Shown here piece by piece: positions 7,438-14,636 of a stretch of 22,374 bases of DNA (its first letter is position 1; each line of letters starts with the position of its first letter). The stretch is taken from positions 1 to 22,374 of the forward strand of contig JANOBJ010000311.1 of assembly GCA_031411575.1 (NCBI GenBank), in the 5' to 3' direction. This DNA is from JANOBJ01 sp031411575. Its GTDB lineage: Bacteria > Pseudomonadota > Gammaproteobacteria > Burkholderiales > Burkholderiaceae_C. The notes beneath the pieces were generated by a model. The model did no database searches. It was not told the origin of the DNA and saw only the letters and a program-made list of their open reading frames with translations. The position numbers and the translations under genes are program-made.

Positions 7438-8913
7438 ATGGGTTTGCTGAGTCTTGCCATCTGGACGCCGATTGCTTTTGGCCTGGTCCTGCTGGCGTTG
7501 GGCCGTGACGACCAGGCTCGCGCCGTCCGTTGGCTCGCGTTGATTGGCTCGACCGTGAGCCTGCTGGTGACGCTGCCGTTGTACGGCGGCTTCAAGCTGG
7601 GCACGTCGGCGATGCAGTTCGTCGAAAAGGGCGTCTGGATTGACCGCTTCAACGTCAACTACCACCTGGGGCTGGACGGCATCTCGCTGTGGTTTGTGCT
7701 GCTCACCGCGTTCATCAACGTCGTGGTGGTCATTGCATCGTGGGAGTCGATCACTGAGCGCGTCAACCAGTACATGGGCGCCTTCATGATCCTGAGTGGT
7801 CTGATGATTGGTGTGTTCTGTGCGCTCGACGGCATCCTGTTCTATGTGTTCTTTGAGGCCACGTTGATCCCGATGTACCTGATCATCGGCATCTGGGGCG
7901 GGCCGAACAAGATCTACGCGGCGTTCAAGTTTTTCCTGTACACGCTGCTCGGCTCTCTGCTGATGCTGATCGCGCTGATCTTCCTGTACACCAAGTCGGG
8001 TGGCAGCTTTGATGTGACGACCTGGCACAAGTTGCCGCTGGGCTCCACCACGCAGACGCTCGTGTTCTTTGCGTTCTTTGCCGCGTTTGCCGTGAAAGTG
8101 CCAATGTGGCCGGTACACACCTGGCTGCCCGATGTGCACGTGGAGGCGCCCACCGGCGGTTCGGCGGTGCTGGCGGCCATCATGCTCAAGCTGGGCGCCT
8201 ATGGTTTCCTGCGTTTCTCGATGCCGATCGCGCCTGACGCATCGCGTGAATGGGCCTGGCTGATGATCGCACTGTCACTGATCGCGGTGATCTACGTGGG
8301 CCTCGTGGCCATGGTCCAGCAGGACATGAAAAAGCTCGTGGCCTATTCGTCGGTTGCGCACATGGGCTTTGTGACGCTGGGCTTCTTCATCTTCAACGAC
8401 CTCGGTGTCGCGGGCGGCTTGGTGCAGATGATCGCGCATGGCTTTGTGTCGGGCGCGATGTTCCTGTGCATCGGCGTGCTGTATGACCGTGTGCATTCGC
8501 GCGAGATTGCCAGCTACGGCGGCGTGGTCAACACCATGCCCAAGTTCGCGGCGTTTGCGCTGTTCTTCAGCATGGCCAATTGCGGCCTGCCCGCCACCGC
8601 CGGCTTCGTCGGGGAGTGGATGGTCATTCTCGGCGCGATCAAGGCCAATTTCTGGCTCGGCTTCGCCGCCGCCACAGCGTTGATTTTCGGCGCGGCCTAC
8701 ACCCTGTGGATGTACAAGCGCGTTTACCTCGGCCCGGTGGCGAATGACGACGTCAAGGCGCTGAACGACATCAACAGCCGCGAGTTTCTGGTGCTGGCGC
8801 TACTGGCGATTGCCACGCTGTACATGGGCGTCTTCCCCAAGCCATTTACCGATGTGATGAACAGTTCGGTGGCGGACTTGCTCAAGCACGTTGCCATGTC
8901 CAAGCTGAATTGA
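7438..8913 (+). CDS. nuoM: NADH-quinone oxidoreductase subunit M (proton-pumping subunit)
   Basis: NuoM, 491 residues, is one of the three antiporter-like proton pumps of complex I. Key family segments are present: FEATLIPMYLIIGIWGG with the helix-5 glutamate, KVPMWPVHTWLPDVHVEAP with the central lysine, GSAVLAAIMLKLGAYGFLRF, and VQQDMKKLVAYSSVAHMGFV. The length and the run of about 14 helices are normal. The ATG at 7438 follows an A/G-rich leader (AAGAGAGAACAAAGAAA) that can serve as ribosome-binding site. The 70-base gap to nuoL is the longest inside the nuo block, and I see no promoter in it. Confidence 0.97.
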   Translation: MGLLSLAIWTPIAFGLVLLALGRDDQARAVRWLALIGSTVSLLVTLPLYGGFKLGTSAMQFVEKGVWIDRFNVNYHLGLDGISLWFVLLTAFINVVVVIASWESITERVNQYMGAFMILSGLMIGVFCALDGILFYVFFEATLIPMYLIIGIWGGPNKIYAAFKFFLYTLLGSLLMLIALIFLYTKSGGSFDVTTWHKLPLGSTTQTLVFFAFFAAFAVKVPMWPVHTWLPDVHVEAPTGGSAVLAAIMLKLGAYGFLRFSMPIAPDASREWAWLMIALSLIAVIYVGLVAMVQQDMKKLVAYSSVAHMGFVTLGFFIFNDLGVAGGLVQMIAHGFVSGAMFLCIGVLYDRVHSREIASYGGVVNTMPKFAAFALFFSMANCGLPATAGFVGEWMVILGAIKANFWLGFAAATALIFGAAYTLWMYKRVYLGPVANDDVKALNDINSREFLVLALLAIATLYMGVFPKPFTDVMNSSVADLLKHVAMSKLN

Positions 8914-8938
8914 ACCGGTTGAATCCTGAGAACCCAAG

Positions 8939-10426
8939 ATGATTGAAAAACTCAGCTGGATCGCTGTTTACCCCGACCTGCTGCTGCTGGTCATGGCTTG
9001 CGTGATCGCGATGATTGACCTGGCGGTCAAGAGCCCCCGCCGCACCGCCAGCTACGTGCTCACGCTGGTCACGCTCGGTGTGGTGGCTCTGTTGCAGGGC
9101 TTGTACGCCAGTGGCGGCAGCACGATCTATGGCTTTGGCAACATGGTGGTGAGCGACCCCATGGGCAACTGGCTAAAGTGCTTTGCCGCGCTGGCCATGA
9201 TGGCGACCATCGTCTACGGCCGACCCTACGCAGGCGACCGAGACATGCTTCGCGGTGGCGAGATGTTCACCCTCAGCATGTTTGCGCTGCTGGGCATCTT
9301 CGTGATGATCTCGGGCAACCACTTCCTGGTGATCTACCTGGGGCTGGAGTTGCTCACGCTGTCCAGCTATGCGCTGGTGGCGCTGCGGCGAGACAACGCT
9401 ACCGCCACCGAAGCCGCCATGAAGTACTTCGTGCTCGGTGCGCTGGCCAGTGGCTTTCTGCTCTACGGCTTGTCGATGCTGTACGGCGCGACCGGCTCGC
9501 TGGATGTGGGCGAGGTGTTCAAGGCGGTCAATTCAGGCCAGATCAAGCACCAGGTGCTGGTGTTCGGGCTGGTCTTCGTGGTGGCCGGGCTGGGTTTCAA
9601 GCTGGGTGTCGTGCCCTTCCACATGTGGATTCCCGACGTCTACCAGGGCGCCCCCACGTCGGTGACGGTGCTCATCGGCGGCGCGCCCAAGCTTGCGGCG
9701 TTTGCGATCTGCATTCGCCTGCTGGTGGAAGGGCTGCTTCCGCTCGCGATCGACTGGCAACAGATGCTCGCGCTGCTGTCCATCGGCTCTCTGCTGGTAG
9801 GCAACCTGGCCGCCATTGCCCAGACCAACCTCAAGCGCATGCTCGCGTACTCGACCATCTCGCAGATGGGTTTCGTGTTGCTGGGCCTGCTCTCGGGTGT
9901 TGTCAATGGCAATGTTTTGTCCGCGCACAACGCGTACAGCTCGGCCATGTTCTACGTGATCACCTATGTGCTGACCACGCTGGCCACCTTCGGCATCATC
10001 CTGCTGCTGGCGCGGGAGGGCTTTGAAAGCGAAGAGATCACCGATCTGTCAGGCCTGAACCAGCGCAGCCCCCTGTACGCGGGCGTGATGGCGGTCTGCC
10101 TTTTCTCGCTGGCTGGCGTGCCGCCGCTGGTGGGTTTTTACGCCAAGCTGTCGGTGCTGCAGGCGCTGGTGTCATCCGGCCAGGCACTCTACATCGGGTT
10201 GGCAGTGTTTGCCGTCATGATGTCGCTGATCGGTGCGTTCTACTACCTGCGGGTGGTCAAGGTCATGTACTTTGATGAGCCGATCACCGCGACCACGGTG
10301 TCCGCGCCGATGGATGTGCGTGCCGTACTGTCGCTCAATGGCGCGCTGGTGCTGGTGTTGGGTATCGTGCCCGGCGGGCTGATGAGCCTGTGCGCGCAGG
10401 CCATCGTGAAGACGCTGGGAACCTGA
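8939..10426 (+). CDS. nuoN: NADH-quinone oxidoreductase subunit N (proton-pumping subunit)
   Basis: NuoN, 495 residues, is the third antiporter-like pump of complex I and the last nuo gene here. Typical segments are IYLGLELLTLSSYALVALRR, KLGVVPFHMWIPDVYQGAPT, VLIGGAPKLAAFA, and TNLKRMLAYSTISQMGFVLL, ending with SLAGVPPLVGFYAKLSVLQA. It begins 25 bases after nuoM. An 84-base gap without a gene follows before the NUDIX gene; in related Burkholderiales I recall a small DUF2818 membrane-protein gene at this place, which is absent here. Confidence 0.97.
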   Translation: MIEKLSWIAVYPDLLLLVMACVIAMIDLAVKSPRRTASYVLTLVTLGVVALLQGLYASGGSTIYGFGNMVVSDPMGNWLKCFAALAMMATIVYGRPYAGDRDMLRGGEMFTLSMFALLGIFVMISGNHFLVIYLGLELLTLSSYALVALRRDNATATEAAMKYFVLGALASGFLLYGLSMLYGATGSLDVGEVFKAVNSGQIKHQVLVFGLVFVVAGLGFKLGVVPFHMWIPDVYQGAPTSVTVLIGGAPKLAAFAICIRLLVEGLLPLAIDWQQMLALLSIGSLLVGNLAAIAQTNLKRMLAYSTISQMGFVLLGLLSGVVNGNVLSAHNAYSSAMFYVITYVLTTLATFGIILLLAREGFESEEITDLSGLNQRSPLYAGVMAVCLFSLAGVPPLVGFYAKLSVLQALVSSGQALYIGLAVFAVMMSLIGAFYYLRVVKVMYFDEPITATTVSAPMDVRAVLSLNGALVLVLGIVPGGLMSLCAQAIVKTLGT

Positions 10427-10510
10427 TTCATCGCGGTTGAGGCATGGCCGCCACGTTCCAGCCGCCGTCAGCGCAGCACCGGGCGATCGTTCAAGCGGAT
10501 GGTTATCCTC

Positions 10511-11104
10511 ATGTCTGACCATCACCTGACCGAGACCCGAACCGACAGCGAGGAGCTGTTCAAGGGTCATTTTTTGCACGCATTTCGTGACACGGTGCGC
10601 CTGCCAGACGGCAGCAGCGCAACACGTGAGTACGTGGTGCACCCCGGCGCGGTCATGATTGTTCCGCTGCTTGATGATGGCAGTGTGGTGCTGGAGCGGC
10701 AGTACCGGTACCCGGTGGGGCAGGTGATGATCGAGTTTCCTGCCGGCAAGCTCGATGCGGGCGAACATAGCCTGGCCTGCGCCCAGCGCGAGTTGTTCGA
10801 GGAAACCGGCTACCGCGCGTCTGAGTGGGCGCGCGCGGGTGTCATGCACCCGGTCATCTCGTACTCCACCGAGTTCATCGACATCTGGTTCGCGCGCGGT
10901 CTCACGCTGGGCGCGCGCCAGCTCGACACGGGCGAGTTTCTGGACGTGGTGACGGCGCCAACGGCCGAACTGTTCCAGTGGTGCCGCGACGGCCGCGTGA
11001 CCGACGCCAAGACCCTGATCGGCGCGCTGTGGCTGCAAAACCTGCAGTCCGGTGCGTGGTCACTGGATTGGCAAAAAGCCACCGACGGCATCCCAGCCCG
11101 ATAA
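10511..11104 (+). CDS. NUDIX hydrolase, ADP-ribose pyrophosphatase type
   Basis: A 197-residue NUDIX protein. The NUDIX box is complete: G79-x5-E85-x7-R93-E94-L-x-E97-E98-T-G100-Y, which binds the divalent metals that drive pyrophosphate hydrolysis. The region before it (TREYVVHPGAVMIVPLL ... LERQYRYPVGQVMIEFPAGK) resembles ADP-ribose pyrophosphatases of the NudF/YffH group, so the likely substrate is ADP-ribose or another nucleoside-diphosphate sugar. Substrate choice is inference. I chose ATG 10511 (MSDHHLTETR) over ATG 10499, which would add MVIL and has no spaced ribosome-binding site; a GGA lies about 11 bases before 10511. The gene follows nuoN in the same direction and is seven bases before the DUF1178 gene, so co-transcription is likely. 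Confidence 0.9.
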   Translation: MSDHHLTETRTDSEELFKGHFLHAFRDTVRLPDGSSATREYVVHPGAVMIVPLLDDGSVVLERQYRYPVGQVMIEFPAGKLDAGEHSLACAQRELFEETGYRASEWARAGVMHPVISYSTEFIDIWFARGLTLGARQLDTGEFLDVVTAPTAELFQWCRDGRVTDAKTLIGALWLQNLQSGAWSLDWQKATDGIPAR

Positions 11105-11111
11105 TGGCGGC

Positions 11112-11549
11112 ATGAAGGTCCTAAACCTGCAGTGTTCGCACCAGCATTCATTTGAAGGCTGGTTTGAGTCCGAACAGGCGTTTCAGGACCAGCTACATGG
11201 GGGAATGGTGGAATGCCCGCTGTGCGGCGACACGGCCGTGGCCAAGATGCTGAGCGCGCCCCGGCTCAACCTGGGCGCTGCCCAGGACGCTACTGACACC
11301 CAGGTGGTGGCCACGCCCGATGTTTCGCTGCAGAAAGAATGGATGAAGATGGTGCGCCATGTCATGGCCAACACCGAAGACGTGGGCAACCGATTCCCCG
11401 ACGAAGCCCGTCGCATCCACTACGGGGAGGCCGAGGAGCGCGGCATCCGTGGCCAGGCGTCGCCTGAGCAAACGGAGGCGTTGCGCGAAGAAGGCATTGC
11501 GGTGATGCCGCTGCCCATCCCCAAAGCGCTCAAGGAACCGCTGCAGTAA
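11112..11549 (+). CDS. DUF1178 family protein (putative zinc-ribbon-like small protein)
   Basis: A 145-residue protein matching the DUF1178 pattern MKVLNLQCSHQHSFEGWF, followed by MVECPLCGDTAVAKMLSAPR. Cys8, Cys35 and Cys38, with His10 and His12, could form a metal site, as in zinc-ribbon regulators of the FmdB kind. That is inference and the family has no established function. A middle part rich in Asp/Thr/Val leads to a conserved helix EWMKMVRHVMANTEDVGNRF and then to EARRIHYGEAEERGIRGQAS. I chose ATG 11112 because it gives the family N-terminus; an upstream in-frame start at 11052 would lie inside the NUDIX gene. It is the last + strand gene before the convergent exporter gene, whose stop is 28 bases away. 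Confidence 0.88.
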   Translation: MKVLNLQCSHQHSFEGWFESEQAFQDQLHGGMVECPLCGDTAVAKMLSAPRLNLGAAQDATDTQVVATPDVSLQKEWMKMVRHVMANTEDVGNRFPDEARRIHYGEAEERGIRGQASPEQTEALREEGIAVMPLPIPKALKEPLQ

Positions 11550-11577
11550 ACGTCCGTGGTCTGCGCCCGAATGCGGC

Positions 11578-13365
11578 TCAGTCCATGAACTGCAACGCGG
11601 CCAGCCGGGCATAGACGCCGCCCGCCGCCACCAGCGTGTCATGCGTGCCCTGCTCAACGATGCGGCCGTGGTCGAGCACCACAATGCGGTCGGCCTTTTG
11701 AACCGTGGCCAGCCGGTGCGCGATCACCAGCGTGGTGCGGCCCTGCATGGCGGATTCGAGCGCGGCCTGCACCATGCGCTCGCTTTCGGCGTCCAGCGCG
11801 CTGGTGGCCTCGTCCAGCAGCAGCAGCGGCGGGTTCTTGAGCATGGCGCGCGCAATGGCAACACGCTGGCGCTGACCGCCCGACAGCCGTACGCCCCGCT
11901 CACCGAGAAAGGTGTCGTAGCCCTCAGGCAGGGCGCGGATGAAGCCGTCGGCAAAGGCAGCGGTAGCGGCCTGGTGAACCTCGGCATCGCTGGCGTCGGG
12001 CTTGCCGTAGCGGATGTTTTCCAGCGCGCTGGTGGAGAAAATCACCGCGTCCTGCGGCACGATGCCAATGTGTTGGCGCAGGTCAGACAGCGCCATATCC
12101 CGCGTGGCCACGCCATTGAGCTCAATGCGGCCTTCCATCGGATCGTAAAAACGCAGCAGCAACTGGAACACCGTGCTCTTGCCTGCGCCGCTGGGCCCGA
12201 CCAGCGCCACGGTCTCCCCGGGCGACACCGCGAGCGTGAAATCGGCCAGCGCCGCCTGCGCCGGCCGCGAGGGGTAATGGAACCGGATTGCTTCAAATTT
12301 AATAGCACTCCCGGACCGGATGGCGGGCACCTGGGCCGGATTTGACGGTGAAACAATGGGGGAATGGCTGTCCAGCAGTTCCATCAGCCGCTCGGTCGCG
12401 CCGGCCGCCCGCAGCAGGTCGCCATAGACCTCACCCAGCACCGCAAACGCGCTCGCGAGGATGATCACGTACACCACCGTCTGCCCCAGGTGGCCGGCCG
12501 TGATGCGGCCCGCCATCACGGCCTGGGTGCCCTGGTACAGACCCCACAGCAGCGCCGCCGAGGTGGCGATGATGATGAAGCCCACCAGCACCGCGCGCGC
12601 GGTCGAGCGCCGCACCGCGGTCTTGAAGGCGTTGTCGGTGGACGCATCAAAACGCGCCGCCTCGCGCGCCTCGGCCGTGTAGCTCTGCACCACCGGCACC
12701 GCATTCAGCACCTCGGCGGCGATGGCGCTGGAGTCGGCCACGCGGTCCTGGCTGGCGCGCGAGAGCTTGCGCACGCGCCGGCCAAACCACAGGCTCGGCA
12801 GCACGATCAGCACCAGCACGCCCAGCACCTGCGTCATCACGTAGGGGTTGGTCCAGATCAGCACCGCGAGCGCGCCAACCCCCATGACGGCATTGCGCAG
12901 CCCCATCGACAGCGACGAGCCCACCACCGTTTGCACCAGCGTGGTGTCGGTCGTCAAACGGCTCAGCACCTCGCCGGTCTGCGTGGTCTCGAAGAATTCG
13001 GGGCTTTGCCTCACCACGTGCGCGTACACCGCGTTGCGCAGATCAGCCGTGACGCGTTCACCTAGCCAGCTCACCATGTAAAAGCGCGCTGCCGAAAACA
13101 GGCCAAGCGCCACCGATACCGCGAACAGCAGGAAGAAATGCTCGCGCAGCGCGAGCAGCTGCGTGCCGCGGTCGGTCGCCGTGGCGGCCGCCGTCAGCCC
13201 GCCGTCGATCAGGCTGCGCAGCGCCAGCGGGAACAGCAGGGTCGCCCCTGCAGCCAGTACCAGGAACACGATCGCAAGGCCGATGCGGCCGCGGTACGGG
13301 CGCAGGAACGGCAGCAGGCCGGACAGCGATTTGGGACTTTGTGATTTGGGGCGCTCAGTGCTCAT
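11578..13365 (-). CDS. ABC exporter with fused membrane and ATPase domains (MsbA/Atm1-like)
   Basis: A 595-residue half-transporter: a six-helix exporter domain (about residues 15-320), then an ATPase domain. ATPase motifs are complete: Walker A GPSGAGKST (390-398), Q438, signature LSGGQ (494-498), Walker B LLLLDE (514-519) and His550 (IAHRL). Such proteins act as homodimers in the inner membrane and export lipids, peptides or glutathione-linked compounds; the substrate cannot be told from sequence. It could be MsbA, but no lpxK is next to it, so I give no symbol. I chose the start at 13365 (MSTERPKSQ); an upstream in-frame start would extend into the intergenic repeat with non-transporter residues. 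The linker/first ATPase strand (A354-I-K-F-E-A359) is encoded by a dispersed palindromic element. Confidence 0.9.
   Translation of the reverse strand: MSTERPKSQSPKSLSGLLPFLRPYRGRIGLAIVFLVLAAGATLLFPLALRSLIDGGLTAAATATDRGTQLLALREHFFLLFAVSVALGLFSAARFYMVSWLGERVTADLRNAVYAHVVRQSPEFFETTQTGEVLSRLTTDTTLVQTVVGSSLSMGLRNAVMGVGALAVLIWTNPYVMTQVLGVLVLIVLPSLWFGRRVRKLSRASQDRVADSSAIAAEVLNAVPVVQSYTAEAREAARFDASTDNAFKTAVRRSTARAVLVGFIIIATSAALLWGLYQGTQAVMAGRITAGHLGQTVVYVIILASAFAVLGEVYGDLLRAAGATERLMELLDSHSPIVSPSNPAQVPAIRSGSAIKFEAIRFHYPSRPAQAALADFTLAVSPGETVALVGPSGAGKSTVFQLLLRFYDPMEGRIELNGVATRDMALSDLRQHIGIVPQDAVIFSTSALENIRYGKPDASDAEVHQAATAAFADGFIRALPEGYDTFLGERGVRLSGGQRQRVAIARAMLKNPPLLLLDEATSALDAESERMVQAALESAMQGRTTLVIAHRLATVQKADRIVVLDHGRIVEQGTHDTLVAAGGVYARLAALQFMD
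12289..12345 (+). repeat. Composite palindromic element inside the ABC exporter gene (long form, copy 3)
   Basis: Starts with TGCTTCAAATTTAATAGCA (12289-12307), an imperfect member of the TGCTA/TAGCA family. After 26 bases comes GGCC (12334-12337) with the tail GGATTTGAC. In between, a weak second stem (CCCG 12310-12313 with CGGG 12324-12327) remains. The layout matches the copies in the permease gene and miaA. The element reads on the + strand, antisense to the gene. The coding strand reads the palindrome as A-I-K-F-E-A at the start of the ATPase domain; the rest falls in the variable linker before it. Confidence 0.6.
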
Positions 13366-13389
13366 GGGTACCAAGTGTGCCAGCTTGGG

Positions 13390-13500
13390 CCGGCCGCGAC
13401 CGCTCACGCGGAGGGCCGGGGTTTCGCCGCAGGGCCGCCCCAAGGCGAAACGCGCCCCCTCGGGGGGCAGGGAGCCACACGAAGTGGGCGAGCGTGGGGG
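13390..13500. repeat. Structured intergenic repeat between the AttH-like gene and the exporter gene
   Basis: Three successive inverted repeats fill this gap. They are CCGGCC/GGCCGG (13390-13395 with 13414-13419), GTTTCGCC/GGCGAAAC (13421-13428 with 13444-13451, 15-base loop), and GCCCCC-TCG-GGGGGC (13454-13468). A further stretch to 13500 reaches the stop codon of the AttH-like gene. I recall very similar GGGGGC-rich blocks scattered in Comamonadaceae genomes, so this is probably a dispersed repeat. There is no T-run, so it is not a textbook terminator, but its strong hairpins at the 3' end of the AttH-like gene could slow polymerase or protect mRNA. Confidence 0.6.
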
Positions 13501-14613
13501 CTACAGCCGTAGCGGCGAGGCGTAGCCCGTCATCTCCAGATAGCCGCGCCCTACCCGCCGGTTGTTCGAGTCAAAAAGATCACTCAAGCCTTCCCAGTAG
13601 ATCGAACCGGTCGAGGTGCGGCTGTCGAGTTCCTGGTTGTCGATGACGGCCTTGACGGTGTAGAAATCCGCAGGTGTGCGCACCAGCCATTCCACCGGGT
13701 ATACCGCGTTGCTCACCGAGCTTTTCCAGTTGCGCAGCGGCTGAAACACCACCTCGCCTCGGCTGAAGGTGTACAGCCCGCCACCGCGCGAGGATTTGAC
13801 CCAGCGGTACGAGCCGCCGTCCCACACCGCCCCGCCGGTCTTGTTGCGCAGCCGGAAGGCGGTGAGGGCGCTGCCGTCGTCCAGGTTCATGCCGATCCAG
13901 TCCCAGCCGACGGCATCGGGGTGCAGCAGCTCGCGGCTCCATTCGTGGTCGAGCCAGGCTTTGCCGGTGACGTCGAACGACTGGCCTTTGATGCCGAGCG
14001 TGCCACGCACATCAAGCTGCGGCTGGCTGTAGTAGTAGCTGGCCTGGGCCGCCTCGGGCCCTTTGCGCGACAGGCCCTTGTCACCCTGCAGCAGCAGCGG
14101 CTGCGTCTCGGTGAACTGCAGATCCAGCCTGAATTCGCCGGCCGGCACCGTGGCCAGGTAGTGGCCGGTGGTGGCGTCGCGCCGCAGCGTCCAGTCGCGC
14201 AGCTTGAGGTCGGTATCGGCTTCGCTGGCGCGCGCCACGTCAAATCCGGTGCGGGCGATGCGCTGGTCGTGCCACAGCTTCTTGGCCGCCACGTCGGTCA
14301 CGGCGGCGTGCGCAAACACCAGTTGCCGCGCCGCAAACCCCGAGGCCATGCCCTGGGTCTCGTCCACCCGCGAGCGGAAGAACGTGACCTGGAAGCCGAA
14401 CTCACGCGCGCCCGAGCGCGCCTGTCCCGTGATGTACCACCACTCGGTGCGAAAGTCCGGGTGGCTGCCATGGTCGCGCGGGAATACGAGCGTACGCGCG
14501 GGCAGGGCCTGCAGCGCGCCGGGCAGCGCCAGAGCGGCGGCCGGGGCCAGCAGCAGAGCCCGCCGCAACGGACTGGGCGGTATGCCAAGCGGGGATTCAC
14601 CTGTCGTGGCCAT
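13501..14613 (-). CDS. AttH/CrtC-like secreted lipocalin-fold protein (carotenoid 1,2-hydratase family)
   Basis: A 370-residue protein with a signal peptide (PLRRALLLAPAAALALPGAL, about residues 15-34) that has a paired arginine, so Tat export is possible. The mature part has the family hallmark HPDFRTEWWYITG (51-63), then GFQVTFFRSR, WLDHEWSRELL, GWDWIGMNLDDGSALTAFRL, and the end GRGYLEMTGYASPLRL. These fit the AttH/CrtC family, two lipocalin-like halves. Most members, including those beside ABC permeases, are not carotenoid enzymes; no carotenoid gene is nearby. The start is 23 bases downstream of the permease stop, so the two genes form one unit. By analogy with AttEFGH-type systems it may receive or carry a lipid handled by the FtsX-type permease; this is inference. 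The start at 14613 gives the signal peptide; upstream in-frame residues are Arg/Ala-rich overlap with the permease gene. Confidence 0.82.
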   Translation of the reverse strand: MATTGESPLGIPPSPLRRALLLAPAAALALPGALQALPARTLVFPRDHGSHPDFRTEWWYITGQARSGAREFGFQVTFFRSRVDETQGMASGFAARQLVFAHAAVTDVAAKKLWHDQRIARTGFDVARASEADTDLKLRDWTLRRDATTGHYLATVPAGEFRLDLQFTETQPLLLQGDKGLSRKGPEAAQASYYYSQPQLDVRGTLGIKGQSFDVTGKAWLDHEWSRELLHPDAVGWDWIGMNLDDGSALTAFRLRNKTGGAVWDGGSYRWVKSSRGGGLYTFSRGEVVFQPLRNWKSSVSNAVYPVEWLVRTPADFYTVKAVIDNQELDSRTSTGSIYWEGLSDLFDSNNRRVGRGYLEMTGYASPLRL

Positions 14614-14636
14614 GGCTGATTCTGGCAGCGCGGCGG

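Noticed and set aside
5046..7658. An 870-codon open frame on the - strand opposite nuoK and nuoL
   Set aside because: It is rich in His, Gln and Arg and has no domain order. It mirrors the third-position GC bias of the real membrane-protein genes on the + strand.
11641..13065. Long + strand open frames opposite the ABC exporter gene
   Set aside because: They are Arg/His/Gln-rich shadows of a gene with complete ABC motifs on the other strand.
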